DNA of 64,000 bases from a virus. The position numbers and the translations under genes were made by a program. Below the pieces are notes generated by a model. It did not search any database. It was not told the origin of the DNA and saw only the letters and a list, made by a program, of their open reading frames with translations. Of the stretch, positions 42,661-51,800 are shown piece after piece; the first letter of the stretch is position 1; every line of letters starts with the position of its first letter. Where the stretch lies: the IMG/VR virus record IMGVR_UViG_3300020185_004577, positions 19,145 to 83,144 of that record; one strand, given 5' to 3'.

Positions 42661-43563
42661 TTAAACATTTGCGTTAGGCCAAAATAACTTAGCTGTTATA
42701 GGAATTTCTTGACGATATGGCGTCCCACAATTGTTACATTCAAAATCATGATTTAAATCAATACCAGGCTCCATATCTTTTAGATATTCTCTAAAAAAGA
42801 AACTATCTGCTATAGGCATAACTCCTATAAACTTCTTAATATACGTCTTATCTCTATTTCCATTTACATCCATGATTTGCAATAAATATCTTTCAGTAAG
42901 AACAGTAGCAACTTTAAGCCTTCCCTTAACTGTCTTTTTGCCCGTTTCATTTATTTTTTGCAACCTAGTTTCATCGGCTCCATTTAGTAGTCTAAATCTT
43001 ATGTTTGCCTTTGACTTAGGCAGCATAACACTAAAAAGTCCTTCTGAGTCTGGCTTGTCAAACACTTCTCTATTTGATAAAGAAGAAAGTAATATGGAAT
43101 TTTCATTAACCTCTGAACAATTAGGACACGTAGTTTTAGTTTCGTAATCATCTCCATAACCTGTAATTCTTAAATTAATTAGAACAGCATTTCTGTCGCC
43201 AGTAAGCATTTCATCTGCCGTTATGTCTTTATCGATAAGTGCATTTTGAAGTAATACATCTAAAACTTTACCGCTTTTTATCAAATCAGTACTTGTTAAA
43301 ATGTTTTCATCTTCTGCCGTTAAATACTTTACCTCTACTGTTTTTTTTCCATTTGGATAAAATATGCCCCCAGATGGTAAGTCAATATAATCTGTTGGAA
43401 CTTCAAATTCAGTATCAATAAACTGAGCTGGTATGTCGTGCTTTTCCGCAACTGATTGAGCTCTAGATTGAGATGTGTTATCTTGTACATTTTGAGCCTG
43501 CTGCTCTTGAGAAGGTCTAGTTCTTGATTGAACAGTTGGTTCTAAAGGATTATTTTCTTCCAT
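42661..43563 (-). CDS. Baseplate protein of the T4 gp26 family (copy 1)
   Basis: This 300-residue paralogue of the next gene has a 50-residue glutamine/serine-rich disordered start, then IDLPSGGIFYPNGKK, KYLTAEDENILTSTDLI, MLTGDRNAVLINLRITGYGD and the CxxC pairs TTCPNCSE and ECNNCGTPY. Motifs are equivalent in order and spacing to those of the neighbour. A TATTTATA box lies 28 bases before its ATG, so the pair plus the following small genes are probably one late operon. Confidence 0.82.
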   Translation of the reverse strand: MEENNPLEPTVQSRTRPSQEQQAQNVQDNTSQSRAQSVAEKHDIPAQFIDTEFEVPTDYIDLPSGGIFYPNGKKTVEVKYLTAEDENILTSTDLIKSGKVLDVLLQNALIDKDITADEMLTGDRNAVLINLRITGYGDDYETKTTCPNCSEVNENSILLSSLSNREVFDKPDSEGLFSVMLPKSKANIRFRLLNGADETRLQKINETGKKTVKGRLKVATVLTERYLLQIMDVNGNRDKTYIKKFIGVMPIADSFFFREYLKDMEPGIDLNHDFECNNCGTPYRQEIPITAKLFWPNANV

Positions 43564-43591
43564 AATTTGTTTTTATTTATTAATTAGTAAT

Positions 43592-43599
43592 TATAAATA
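43592..43599 (-). promoter_or_regulatory. TATTTATA box before the gp26-family pair
   Basis: The coding strand reads TATTTATA, preceded by ACAC, 28 bases before the ATG at 43563. Confidence 0.42.
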
Positions 43600-43659
43600 G
43601 TGTTGTCTAATTTTTATCAAAAATAAGAATGCATTATCAAAAGTAAATAGTAGTTTGTT

Positions 43660-44127
43660 ATGAATGAAGAAGAAAAAAAGAAAAAAGTAGCCTCTATATT
43701 GAGGAGAACTAAAAAAAGGTTACTGAAACCGAAAAACAAAATAAAAAAAATAAAATACCTTCAAGCTCAGTCTTATAGAATGAGCAAAAACACCACTTGG
43801 CCTGAGAGGGAATTTGAATCATTACTAAAAGAAATGGGTATAGAATATGAGTCTCAAAAAATATTGAAAGGTAAAATATTCGATTACTACATACCTTCTT
43901 GCAATATGCTATGTGAAGTTGACGGAGATTACTATCATGGTAATGAAGACAAATATAGCACTTTGAACGAAATGCAAAAAAAAATAAAACAAAACGACAG
44001 ATACAAAAACATAATATCCAAAGGTATGGGCTATGGAATATTTAGAGTTTGGGAATCTGAACTAAAGGATAACAGAGAGCTTGTAAAAGAAAGAATTAGA
44101 AATGAAATACTAATCCAAAAACTCTAA
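43660..44127 (+). CDS. Vsr-like (PD-(D/E)XK fold) endonuclease, possible free-standing homing endonuclease
   Basis: This 155-residue protein has a basic 40-residue start and then a very-short-patch-repair-like nuclease domain: WPEREFESLLKEMG, KIFDYYIPSCNMLCEVDGDY with Asp75 and Glu86/Asp88 as likely metal ligands, and YYHG giving His93, then IFRVWESEL. Relatives include Vsr mismatch endonucleases, DUF559 proteins and EDxHD-type phage homing endonucleases. The plus orientation inside a minus-strand block, and its tail-to-tail 18-base overlap with the RecD2 gene, fit a mobile free-standing endonuclease. No intron was seen. A repair role is the alternative. Confidence 0.8.
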   Translation: MNEEEKKKKVASILRRTKKRLLKPKNKIKKIKYLQAQSYRMSKNTTWPEREFESLLKEMGIEYESQKILKGKIFDYYIPSCNMLCEVDGDYYHGNEDKYSTLNEMQKKIKQNDRYKNIISKGMGYGIFRVWESELKDNRELVKERIRNEILIQKL

Positions 44128-46410
44128 CTCAGCTTCAGCCTCTTCGTAGTGTTCTTTTAAAAATGTTTTTAACGAAGTCTGTCTAGAATTTGGATTTACA
44201 TTTTCAACACCTCTATAAAAAGCTTCTCTTTCTCCTATTAAAATTGCCATTTTTCTCGCTCTAGTTATACCTGTGTATATCAAATTTCTATACAACATAA
44301 TATTGTGCTCACTAAGAACTGGCATAATTACAACCTCAAACTCAGAACCTTGAGACTTATGTATGCTAATACTATAAGCCAGCTCTATTTCTATTACATT
44401 CTGCCTTTCATACTGAACAAGTTTAGAATTATTAGAATTACCATAATCTATAATAAGGCTAGAATCTTTCGAATTTATTTTTTTTATATAACCTATATCT
44501 CCATTAAAAACATTTAAATCATAGTTATTTGAAGTTTGTATAACTCTGTCACCCTCCCTATAAGTTCTATCTCCTATTTTTATTTCTTTTTTATTTTTTG
44601 ACTCAGGATTAACCTCTTTTTGTATTCTTTTGTTTATTTCTCTAGTTCCTATAGAACCCTTATTCATAGGAGTAAGTATCTGAATTTCACACTTATTACC
44701 CATATATTTTTTAACAGTATCCTTATATAGTTTGACAATCATATCAAGAGCATTCATTCCATATCTAAAAGTTGAAAAGTCAGAAACCTTGCTTAAGCTT
44801 TTTTCCATGGAAGAATCTATAAACATACAATCAATGTCATCCTTCCATATAGAAGGGGACTTTATTGGCGTGTCTATATTTGGTGTTTCGCCCTTATTTA
44901 TTTGATGTGCGTAAGTTATGATTTTAGACTTTTCTGCTTGCCTAAAAACTTTTTGTAGATTATAAATTTGTATACAATTACTTTGAATTAAATCTGACAT
45001 TAAATTTCCAATACCTACAGATGGCAATTGGTCTTTATCTCCGACCAACAATATTTGAGTACTTGGAGATATAGCTCTAAAAAAAGAGGATGCTAATCTT
45101 ATGTCTATCATAGAAGACTCATCCAAAATAATAAAATCACAATCTAACATATCTTTTTCTGACTTTCTGAAATTACCACTACCAGCATCCCACTTTAAAA
45201 GTCTATGAATAGTTTTTGACTGAGAACCTATGACTTCAGACATTCTTTGAGCGGCTCTACCTGTTGGTGCGGCCAATAAAACCTCTTTACCCATAGACAC
45301 CAGCATGTCATATACGTATTTTACCGTTGTTGTCTTACCAACTCCTGGGCCGCCTGTTAGAACGGATAATCCATTTGATAAAACACCTATTACTGACTCA
45401 GACTGTTCTTCACTTAATTTTATGTCAGACATTTTCAACATTGAATCAAGCCTATCCTTAAGCTCTTCTTTATTGTTAGCATATATTTTTTTAGAAAGTC
45501 TAATAACTTTTTCTGCAACATATTTTTCATCATAAAAAACATCTCTTGAATAGTACCTTTTTTCTTCATTTTGATTCTCAGAAATTTTTACACAAACTAT
45601 ACTATCTGACAATTCTTCTGCTTCCAATATATTAGAAATCTTTTCTACTGAAGATATGTTTATTAATTTAAACAATTTTTTATTAATCTGTTTTTTGGTC
45701 AAATAACAATGTCCATCAGAATGATTGTTGGATAATATGTGATGTATTGCAGAAGATATTCTTTCTTCACTATCTTTCTTAAAACCTAAACTCATAGCGA
45801 GTTTATCTGCCATTGTAAAACCAAAACCGTTAATATCAGAAGATAATTTATAAGGGTTCTTTTTTATTATAGGGATGGAGCTAATTCCATATTCTTTATA
45901 AATCTTTACAGAAAAAATAGTGCTAATCATATGCTCTTGAAGGAATAGCATTATACTATTCATTTCTTGATTACTTTTCCAACTATCTTTTAATACCTTT
46001 AATTTACTTATATGTATTCCTCTCACTTCTGTAAGTCTCTCAATATTGTTTCTAAAAACATCCAAAGCTTCATCTCCAAAATATTTTACAATCTTTTTTG
46101 CAGTAACAGGCCCTATTCCTGGAAAAAATCCAGAACTTAGGTATTTTATAACAGCTTCAGTAGTTGCTGGGGGTATTTCTTGACAACAATCTGCTTTAAA
46201 CTGCTTTCCAAACTTAGGATGTTTAATCCATGAACCAGAAAATTTCATAGTAACTCCCTCAAACACTTTAGGCTGATTAACGGTTACTGTTATATTGTCT
46301 TTTATATTCTTTTCACCAACCACCTCAACGCTTAATATTCCATAACCATTTAAAGGATTATGAAATTTTATTCTTTTTATTATGCCAGTTAAATTATTTG
46401 AGTTTGTCAT
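44110..46410 (-). CDS. RecD2-like superfamily 1B DNA helicase
   Basis: This 766-residue protein has the RecD2 plan. An N-terminal OB-like region (1-90) is followed by helix-hairpin-helix motifs (GFFPGIGPVTAKKIVKYFG and RGIHISKLKVL, about 95-150). The motor has Walker A GGPGVGKTT near residue 355, APTGRAAQRM, TIHRLLKWD, ILDESSMID (Walker B), GDKDQLPSVG (motif III) and, near the C-terminus, YSISIHKSQGSEFE plus YTGITRARKM (motifs V and VI). It unwinds DNA 5'-3'. It lies in a small unit ahead of which are three unrecognised genes, and might serve the recombination role of T4 Dda. Confidence 0.92.
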   Translation of the reverse strand: MTNSNNLTGIIKRIKFHNPLNGYGILSVEVVGEKNIKDNITVTVNQPKVFEGVTMKFSGSWIKHPKFGKQFKADCCQEIPPATTEAVIKYLSSGFFPGIGPVTAKKIVKYFGDEALDVFRNNIERLTEVRGIHISKLKVLKDSWKSNQEMNSIMLFLQEHMISTIFSVKIYKEYGISSIPIIKKNPYKLSSDINGFGFTMADKLAMSLGFKKDSEERISSAIHHILSNNHSDGHCYLTKKQINKKLFKLINISSVEKISNILEAEELSDSIVCVKISENQNEEKRYYSRDVFYDEKYVAEKVIRLSKKIYANNKEELKDRLDSMLKMSDIKLSEEQSESVIGVLSNGLSVLTGGPGVGKTTTVKYVYDMLVSMGKEVLLAAPTGRAAQRMSEVIGSQSKTIHRLLKWDAGSGNFRKSEKDMLDCDFIILDESSMIDIRLASSFFRAISPSTQILLVGDKDQLPSVGIGNLMSDLIQSNCIQIYNLQKVFRQAEKSKIITYAHQINKGETPNIDTPIKSPSIWKDDIDCMFIDSSMEKSLSKVSDFSTFRYGMNALDMIVKLYKDTVKKYMGNKCEIQILTPMNKGSIGTREINKRIQKEVNPESKNKKEIKIGDRTYREGDRVIQTSNNYDLNVFNGDIGYIKKINSKDSSLIIDYGNSNNSKLVQYERQNVIEIELAYSISIHKSQGSEFEVVIMPVLSEHNIMLYRNLIYTGITRARKMAILIGEREAFYRGVENVNPNSRQTSLKTFLKEHYEEAEAELEFLD

Positions 46411-46417
46411 TTTATTT

Positions 46418-47533
46418 TTATTTAATATTAACGTCTATATCGTCTACCAAAAACATACCTAAGGATTTCATTCCTAAAATTAAATCTTCCATCATTCCTG
46501 ACAAAAACGTTTTAACGTTATCATCTTGGTTCAAATCATAATCTGAATTTTCTAAAATCTCATTTATTTTTTGGCAGTGAACCATTAATGATTTATATAA
46601 AATATTAGGATTAAAATACCAAGAAGATTTACTTTTATGATAAGACAAAACATTAGAGTTAAAAGTATCTTTTGGAAATGATACTATTCCCAAATCAGAT
46701 AATTTAGCGTATGTATTTGTAATAAAAAGACCTCCAGAGTCTATGAGATTTTTTTTATCAGAAAAATCTATTTCTATTTCTTCAGACTGTAAATCAAAAG
46801 AAAATATAGCACCAACTATTATATTATAATATAATTTATAATTTTCGGCTCCAAAAAAATCGTTTAACTTATTTATTATATTTTCAAAAAGTTCTCCTTC
46901 CAAACCCTTAACTACTAGGTTAGGCAAGTGTATTTTTTTTATTTGCAAATCTATAGATGAAGAATCACTTTTAACATTTTCTGATTTTACAATTTCTAAA
47001 ATGTTATAATCGAGTTTAGCCTTTAAAAGTCTAGACTTAACAAAATCAATTGGTTCAACCATAGATTTTAAATCATTAGTAAAAATTTTTTCATCTGAAT
47101 CATTGTCAAAAACTTTACTCATTGTATTAAAATACTTTAATTTTGATTTTGGATAACTTGATTCTGAATAATCAAAAATATATGAATAACTTTTTTCACA
47201 AACACCTGATGATTTTAGGAATTTTGAAAATATGAATACAAAAAAATCGTTTTTACTTAACTTTACATTTTTAGTTTTATTAAAACCAGAAACGTACTTA
47301 AATACATCTCTCTCCTCAAAACATGATGCCACATCAAATCCAAAAGGATATATTATATCTGTTCTTTTCTTGTTGACAATTTTATGCCTAAATCCGAAAC
47401 CATCTAACCAAAACTTATTTTTAATAATATCTGGATTCGCTTTAAAGTCTAAGTTATGTGGGAAGTATAAATTTAGCTTTCCATCTTTAACCTCATCACA
47501 AACATAATTGTGAAGTATTTTTACATCTGACAT
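46418..47533 (-). CDS. Hypothetical protein upstream of the RecD2-like helicase
   Basis: This 371-residue soluble protein is rich in Lys, Asn, Asp and aromatic residues, with no recognised motif or membrane segment. It contains several KF/YF-rich strands in the first 130 residues and a helical C-terminus ending in an acidic LVDDIDVNIK. It lies 7 bases before recD2 and 3 bases after the 119-residue gene, so it is in an operon with them; T4-style neck, tail-completion or DNA-end proteins of similar size exist, but no resemblance is strong enough to claim. Confidence 0.72.
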   Translation of the reverse strand: MSDVKILHNYVCDEVKDGKLNLYFPHNLDFKANPDIIKNKFWLDGFGFRHKIVNKKRTDIIYPFGFDVASCFEERDVFKYVSGFNKTKNVKLSKNDFFVFIFSKFLKSSGVCEKSYSYIFDYSESSYPKSKLKYFNTMSKVFDNDSDEKIFTNDLKSMVEPIDFVKSRLLKAKLDYNILEIVKSENVKSDSSSIDLQIKKIHLPNLVVKGLEGELFENIINKLNDFFGAENYKLYYNIIVGAIFSFDLQSEEIEIDFSDKKNLIDSGGLFITNTYAKLSDLGIVSFPKDTFNSNVLSYHKSKSSWYFNPNILYKSLMVHCQKINEILENSDYDLNQDDNVKTFLSGMMEDLILGMKSLGMFLVDDIDVNIK

Positions 47534-47536
47534 ATA

Positions 47537-47896
47537 TTATATATTTTCGTTATTTTCATCATTTTCACCTTCATCATGTGAGCCTAACAAACTTCTTAAA
47601 CCACCTAAATCCTGACTGCTATGAACAATAAAATTAGCAGAACCACTACATCTGTCACTAATAATTTCAGAATATTTTTTTAAACCATCAGTCAAAACAT
47701 TTTTCCATTCCTTGGTCATATCTTCTTTAATTTTTTTATTGAAAAGTTCTAACAACAGAAATCTTTTATTTGAATTATTTGAAGCAGGAATAGATTTTTT
47801 TGACTTGGAAAATGGTGATACAAAGCTCTTTTTTGACATGTCCCAAAGAGAGCTTTTGTTTTTATCTTTATCATTTTCTTCTTCACTTTTCAACAT
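47537..47896 (-). CDS. Hypothetical protein
   Basis: This 119-residue protein has a lysine/serine-rich first 45 residues and an acidic, asparagine-rich C-terminal tail (EGENDENNENI). A central helical segment (KRFLLLELFNKKIKEDMTKE) may be its folded core. It is 12 bases downstream of the 115-residue gene. No family is recognised. Confidence 0.65.
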   Translation of the reverse strand: MLKSEEENDKDKNKSSLWDMSKKSFVSPFSKSKKSIPASNNSNKRFLLLELFNKKIKEDMTKEWKNVLTDGLKKYSEIISDRCSGSANFIVHSSQDLGGLRSLLGSHDEGENDENNENI

Positions 47897-47908
47897 GTTT
47901 CCAAATTT

Positions 47909-48256
47909 TTATAAATTATCTTTTATTATCTTGTGATTTTTAACACCCTCTTTTTTAAAAGATTTTTGCTTTATCCTTTTATATTCCAAGCCCAAATCGT
48001 TGAAGTACTCTTCCATTGTTGGAAGGGCTAAACTAAAATAATCGCATATAGTTTCTTCATATTCTTTTACTTCTTCAGAATCCAAACCATGAGTGTCTAT
48101 TTCAAATCCAGACACGTATTTAACCTGCTCTTTGTCTATTTCTGAAAAAGAATTAAAAGATTCTTTAAGAAATTTAGGAGCAATAATGTTTCTTACAGAT
48201 TCTTCACCATCTTTTTTAGTGTAATCAAAAATTATTTTCCTTATAAAATCAGGCAT
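47909..48256 (-). CDS. Hypothetical protein
   Basis: This 115-residue helical, mixed-charge protein (acidic middle, basic end) is not recognised. It is the first gene of a minus-strand run through RecD2 and diverges from the holin gene; the 68-base divergent region holds a TATTTATA box reading toward the holin. Confidence 0.68.
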   Translation of the reverse strand: MPDFIRKIIFDYTKKDGEESVRNIIAPKFLKESFNSFSEIDKEQVKYVSGFEIDTHGLDSEEVKEYEETICDYFSLALPTMEEYFNDLGLEYKRIKQKSFKKEGVKNHKIIKDNL

Positions 48257-48283
48257 TGAGAGATATTTTTTAATATTATTGAC

Positions 48284-48291
48284 TATTTATA
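48284..48291 (+). promoter_or_regulatory. TATTTATA box before the holin gene (plus strand)
   Basis: The plus strand reads TATTTATA, preceded by TGAC, 33 bases before the holin ATG. Because this gene is on the opposite strand to the other examples, it supports the box being strand-specific. The reverse strand would read TATAAATA toward 48256. Confidence 0.45.
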
Positions 48292-48324
48292 TATAACAAC
48301 AAAAATACGAAAAATAATATTGAT

Positions 48325-48807
48325 ATGAAAGAGAATAAGCTAATTTTAGGCTTTGGTAGCGTGAAAGAGCTGATGGATTCTGCTCTTGGATTAAAAAACT
48401 CATTTGTAAACTTCATACTTGCTGGGTGTACAGCTTTAACATCATTTATAACACAATACATATGGGATGACGCTTCTGCAGTATACTTTATGTTATTTTT
48501 AATTTTAATAGATGCAGGTACTGGTGTTTGGAAATCAATCATACGTAGAAGCTTTAGTAGTAGTAAGTTACCTAGAGTTTTTGTTATTTCAATAATATAC
48601 GTTTTAATGCTTGCAATAAGTTGGAATGCCGCAAAGCATTCAGACTTATTTGTGTGGCTACCAGGCATGGTTTATGGAGGACTAATAGGAACTCCATTAG
48701 TTTCTATATATGAAAACTTTGCAGAGTTAGGATATGTACCTAAAGGTCTTATTTATGATATTAAAGAAAAAATAAAAAATTACTTTAATAAAAAATATAA
48801 AAACTAA
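48325..48807 (+). CDS. Phage holin (phage_holin_4 / toxin-secretion lysis holin type)
   Basis: This 160-residue protein has hydrophobic segments near residues 27-45, 50-68, 83-100 and 108-125. The second contains LFLILIDAGTGVWKS, the DxxTGxxKA-like signature of the holin_4 family, followed by the basic loop RRSFSSSKLPR. It ends with a lysine-rich tail. It would form the membrane pores that release endolysin or trigger lysis timing. No separate endolysin gene is beside it; the only muralytic domain in the window is fused to the tail hub. It is a plus-strand gene that overlaps dnaE tail-to-tail by 4 bases, and has its own TATTTATA box. Confidence 0.85.
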   Translation: MKENKLILGFGSVKELMDSALGLKNSFVNFILAGCTALTSFITQYIWDDASAVYFMLFLILIDAGTGVWKSIIRRSFSSSKLPRVFVISIIYVLMLAISWNAAKHSDLFVWLPGMVYGGLIGTPLVSIYENFAELGYVPKGLIYDIKEKIKNYFNKKYKN

Positions 48808-51800
48808 TATACTCTTCTGAATTGACATCCATCTTGAAATTTTAACCAGTTTCTATCTTTAGAAAACTTGGTCAAATATATACCCCCTTTTTCTACTAAA
48901 TCTTTTATTCTGTCATAAGCATCCGACCAAACTACCATTTTTACAGAAGTGCCCCCATCGCTAAGTTCAAGTGACCAATATTTTTTATTATTTTTAGAAA
49001 TTTTTTCTAAAACGTCTTTTATTACAAAATAATAATATTTATTTGGGTTGTCAAAAGAAGTTACTGCTTCAATAGTAAAATCGTACTCTTCTTTAAATTG
49101 TTGTTTTATTTTAGATATTTTATTAAACAGTTGTAAGTCCAAAATACAAACATCCATAAAATCCTTATACTTTACATCCTTAGGGGTTGGCTCAAACTTT
49201 TCCTTAAGACTTTCTTCTATAATGTCAAATCTATTTTGTCCAAACAAATCCATTTGCATAGTATTACTTTTTATTTTGAACTTACGAAATTCCATCAACT
49301 CGTCTCTAGAGTCTGACCAATCGTCAAAAACTCCAGCCTTTAAACATGCTTCAAAATTTGCCTTATTAAATTTAGAAAACTTATGCATAAAAAATTTATC
49401 CTTACCCACATTGGCAATGTCTACCTTTTGTAACTCCTCATAAGCAATCTCTCCCATTCCATTTATACTAGAGAAGCCCATTAAAATAGTTTCTTCGTCT
49501 AACATGCCCCACTCCCAGCTTGACTTCCTATTAGGAGGTAAAACCTTAATCCCTTTAGTGAATGCACCCATTATAGCAGAAGACAACCATGATTCATCAT
49601 CTTTAGCATGATTGAGCAATGCGGTATAAAATTCTGTAGGATAGTACCTTTTCATGAATAATGTTTGCATAGCCACATAACTATAACTTACTGAATGTGA
49701 GCGATTAAAAGAGTATCCTAAATACTTTACCAACCACTCTTCTATATCTTTGACTTCATTTTCTTTAAGACCTTTTTCCTTACATCCTGACTTGAACTTT
49801 TCCCAAAGCACTAAATATTCCTTATAATTCTTGTTGTTATATTCTTTTTCTTCTAACACATCTCCAGATAAGTTTTTCTTTATGATTTTAGAAGCTTTAT
49901 CCATTACCTTTCTTAAATTATCGCCTTCTCCCAAAGTCATTCCAGCCAACTCATGTGCTATAAACATTAATTGCTCTTGAAATATAAGTACACCATTAGT
50001 GTTTCTAAGTAAAGGTTCTAGAGAAGGATGTACTAAACTTATCTCTTCTGGATTTTTCTTATTTCTAATATATTCTTCATGAGCACCCACACCCATAGGG
50101 CCAGGTCTATATAGAGCATTTGCGGCAACCATTTCCTCAAAGCTTTCTATATGCATTCTCTTTATAAGTTTGGACATACCATCAGATTCAAACTGAAATA
50201 CACCCTGATTGTTTCCGCTTCTAATTTCTTCGAATAAATCTGAATTATCTAAATCAACATATTTTACCTGCTCAGAAACATCTATGCCCCTATTTTCTTT
50301 AACTAACTTTATGGCCTCTTTAAGTATGTTTAGTGTGGTTAAGTTCAATCTGTCCAACTTTAATATTCCTAAATCAGACAAATCTTTACCACTGCCAGAT
50401 TCTTGAAAACCAGAAACAGTTACTCCTTTTACCATATTTACAGGCATATACTCCCAAACAGGACCAGGTGTTATAACTATACCAGCCGCATGTTTACCTA
50501 GGTTCCTAACTTGACCTTGTAGTGTTAGGGTTGTCTCTATTGTCTTTTTATTATTGGGATTTTCTATCCATTTTTTAACTAAATCAGATGCTTCTGGTGT
50601 GTTTGGGTGCTGTTCTAGCCAATCTTTTAAATCACCATCATATTTCATAAACATTTTAGGCATCTCTTTTGTAACAGCGAATATTTCAGAATCAAAACCA
50701 GCATCTCCTCCAAAAGCTTTAACAACATCTTTTATACATCCTTTCTCATTAAATGTGGAAAATGTTATAACTGGGAAAACGCATTCCTTTCCATATTTGT
50801 TATACAAAAACTCATCAGTCTTTACATCTGAACCAGTCTCAAAGTCTATGTCAATATCGGGAGGCGAGTTTCTGGCTGGGTTCAAGAATCTCTCAAAATA
50901 TAAATCAAATCTTAATGGGTCAATTTTAGTTATGTCTAAACACCAAGATAAAAGACTTCCTGCAGCACTACCTCTGCCTGGGCCAACTTCTATATCATTG
51001 TCAGCACAAAATCTTATCAACTCCCAAACCACAAGAAAATAATCTAACATTTTCTTTTCTTTTATGACGCCTAATTCATAGTCTAACCTCTCTCTATATT
51101 GAACCACTTTGTCATCATCTATTTCAATTGGCCCACGCTTCCTATATATGTTAAGCTTTTGATTGAGCTTAGCATGTGACAATCTTCTTATAATCTCTTC
51201 TCCATCATTGGTCTTAAAAAAATCGTAAACATCTTTTGTGGGCTTATAATTAGGATATTTCTCTACGTCTGTTTCAAATTCAAAATTACATATAGAAGCA
51301 ATTTTTTCACTTGTAATCATACACATTTTCAAAAATTCTTCACTATAATTAAACTCATAATCTTTATTAATTTCTAATAGCTGTACTTCGTCAACATAGT
51401 ACATATCTCTACTATCTTTAGTTCTAGCTTTTTTTATAGACCTTTTTTGGTTTATTGAAATCAAAACATCTTGAAGTACTTTGTCTTTTTTTTCTGGGTA
51501 ATATATATCATTAGAAACTATTATGGCCATGCTATACTTGTCAGACATGTTTATTATAAAATCATTATAATTCCTTTGTATTTCATTGTCTTCTAAAGAT
51601 ATTTCAGCTATATAAGATTTTTTACCAAATACATTTAACATGTTTACTAAATAATCTTCCGCCTCTTTGTATTTGCCCATTTGTAAATACTTTGATATAG
51701 TTCCATTTTTAGATGATGTTGTCAATATTAGACCCTCTTTATTCTCTAGAATCCATGAAGTTTTTATTCTAGGAACTCTATAAAAACCTTCTGCAAATGA

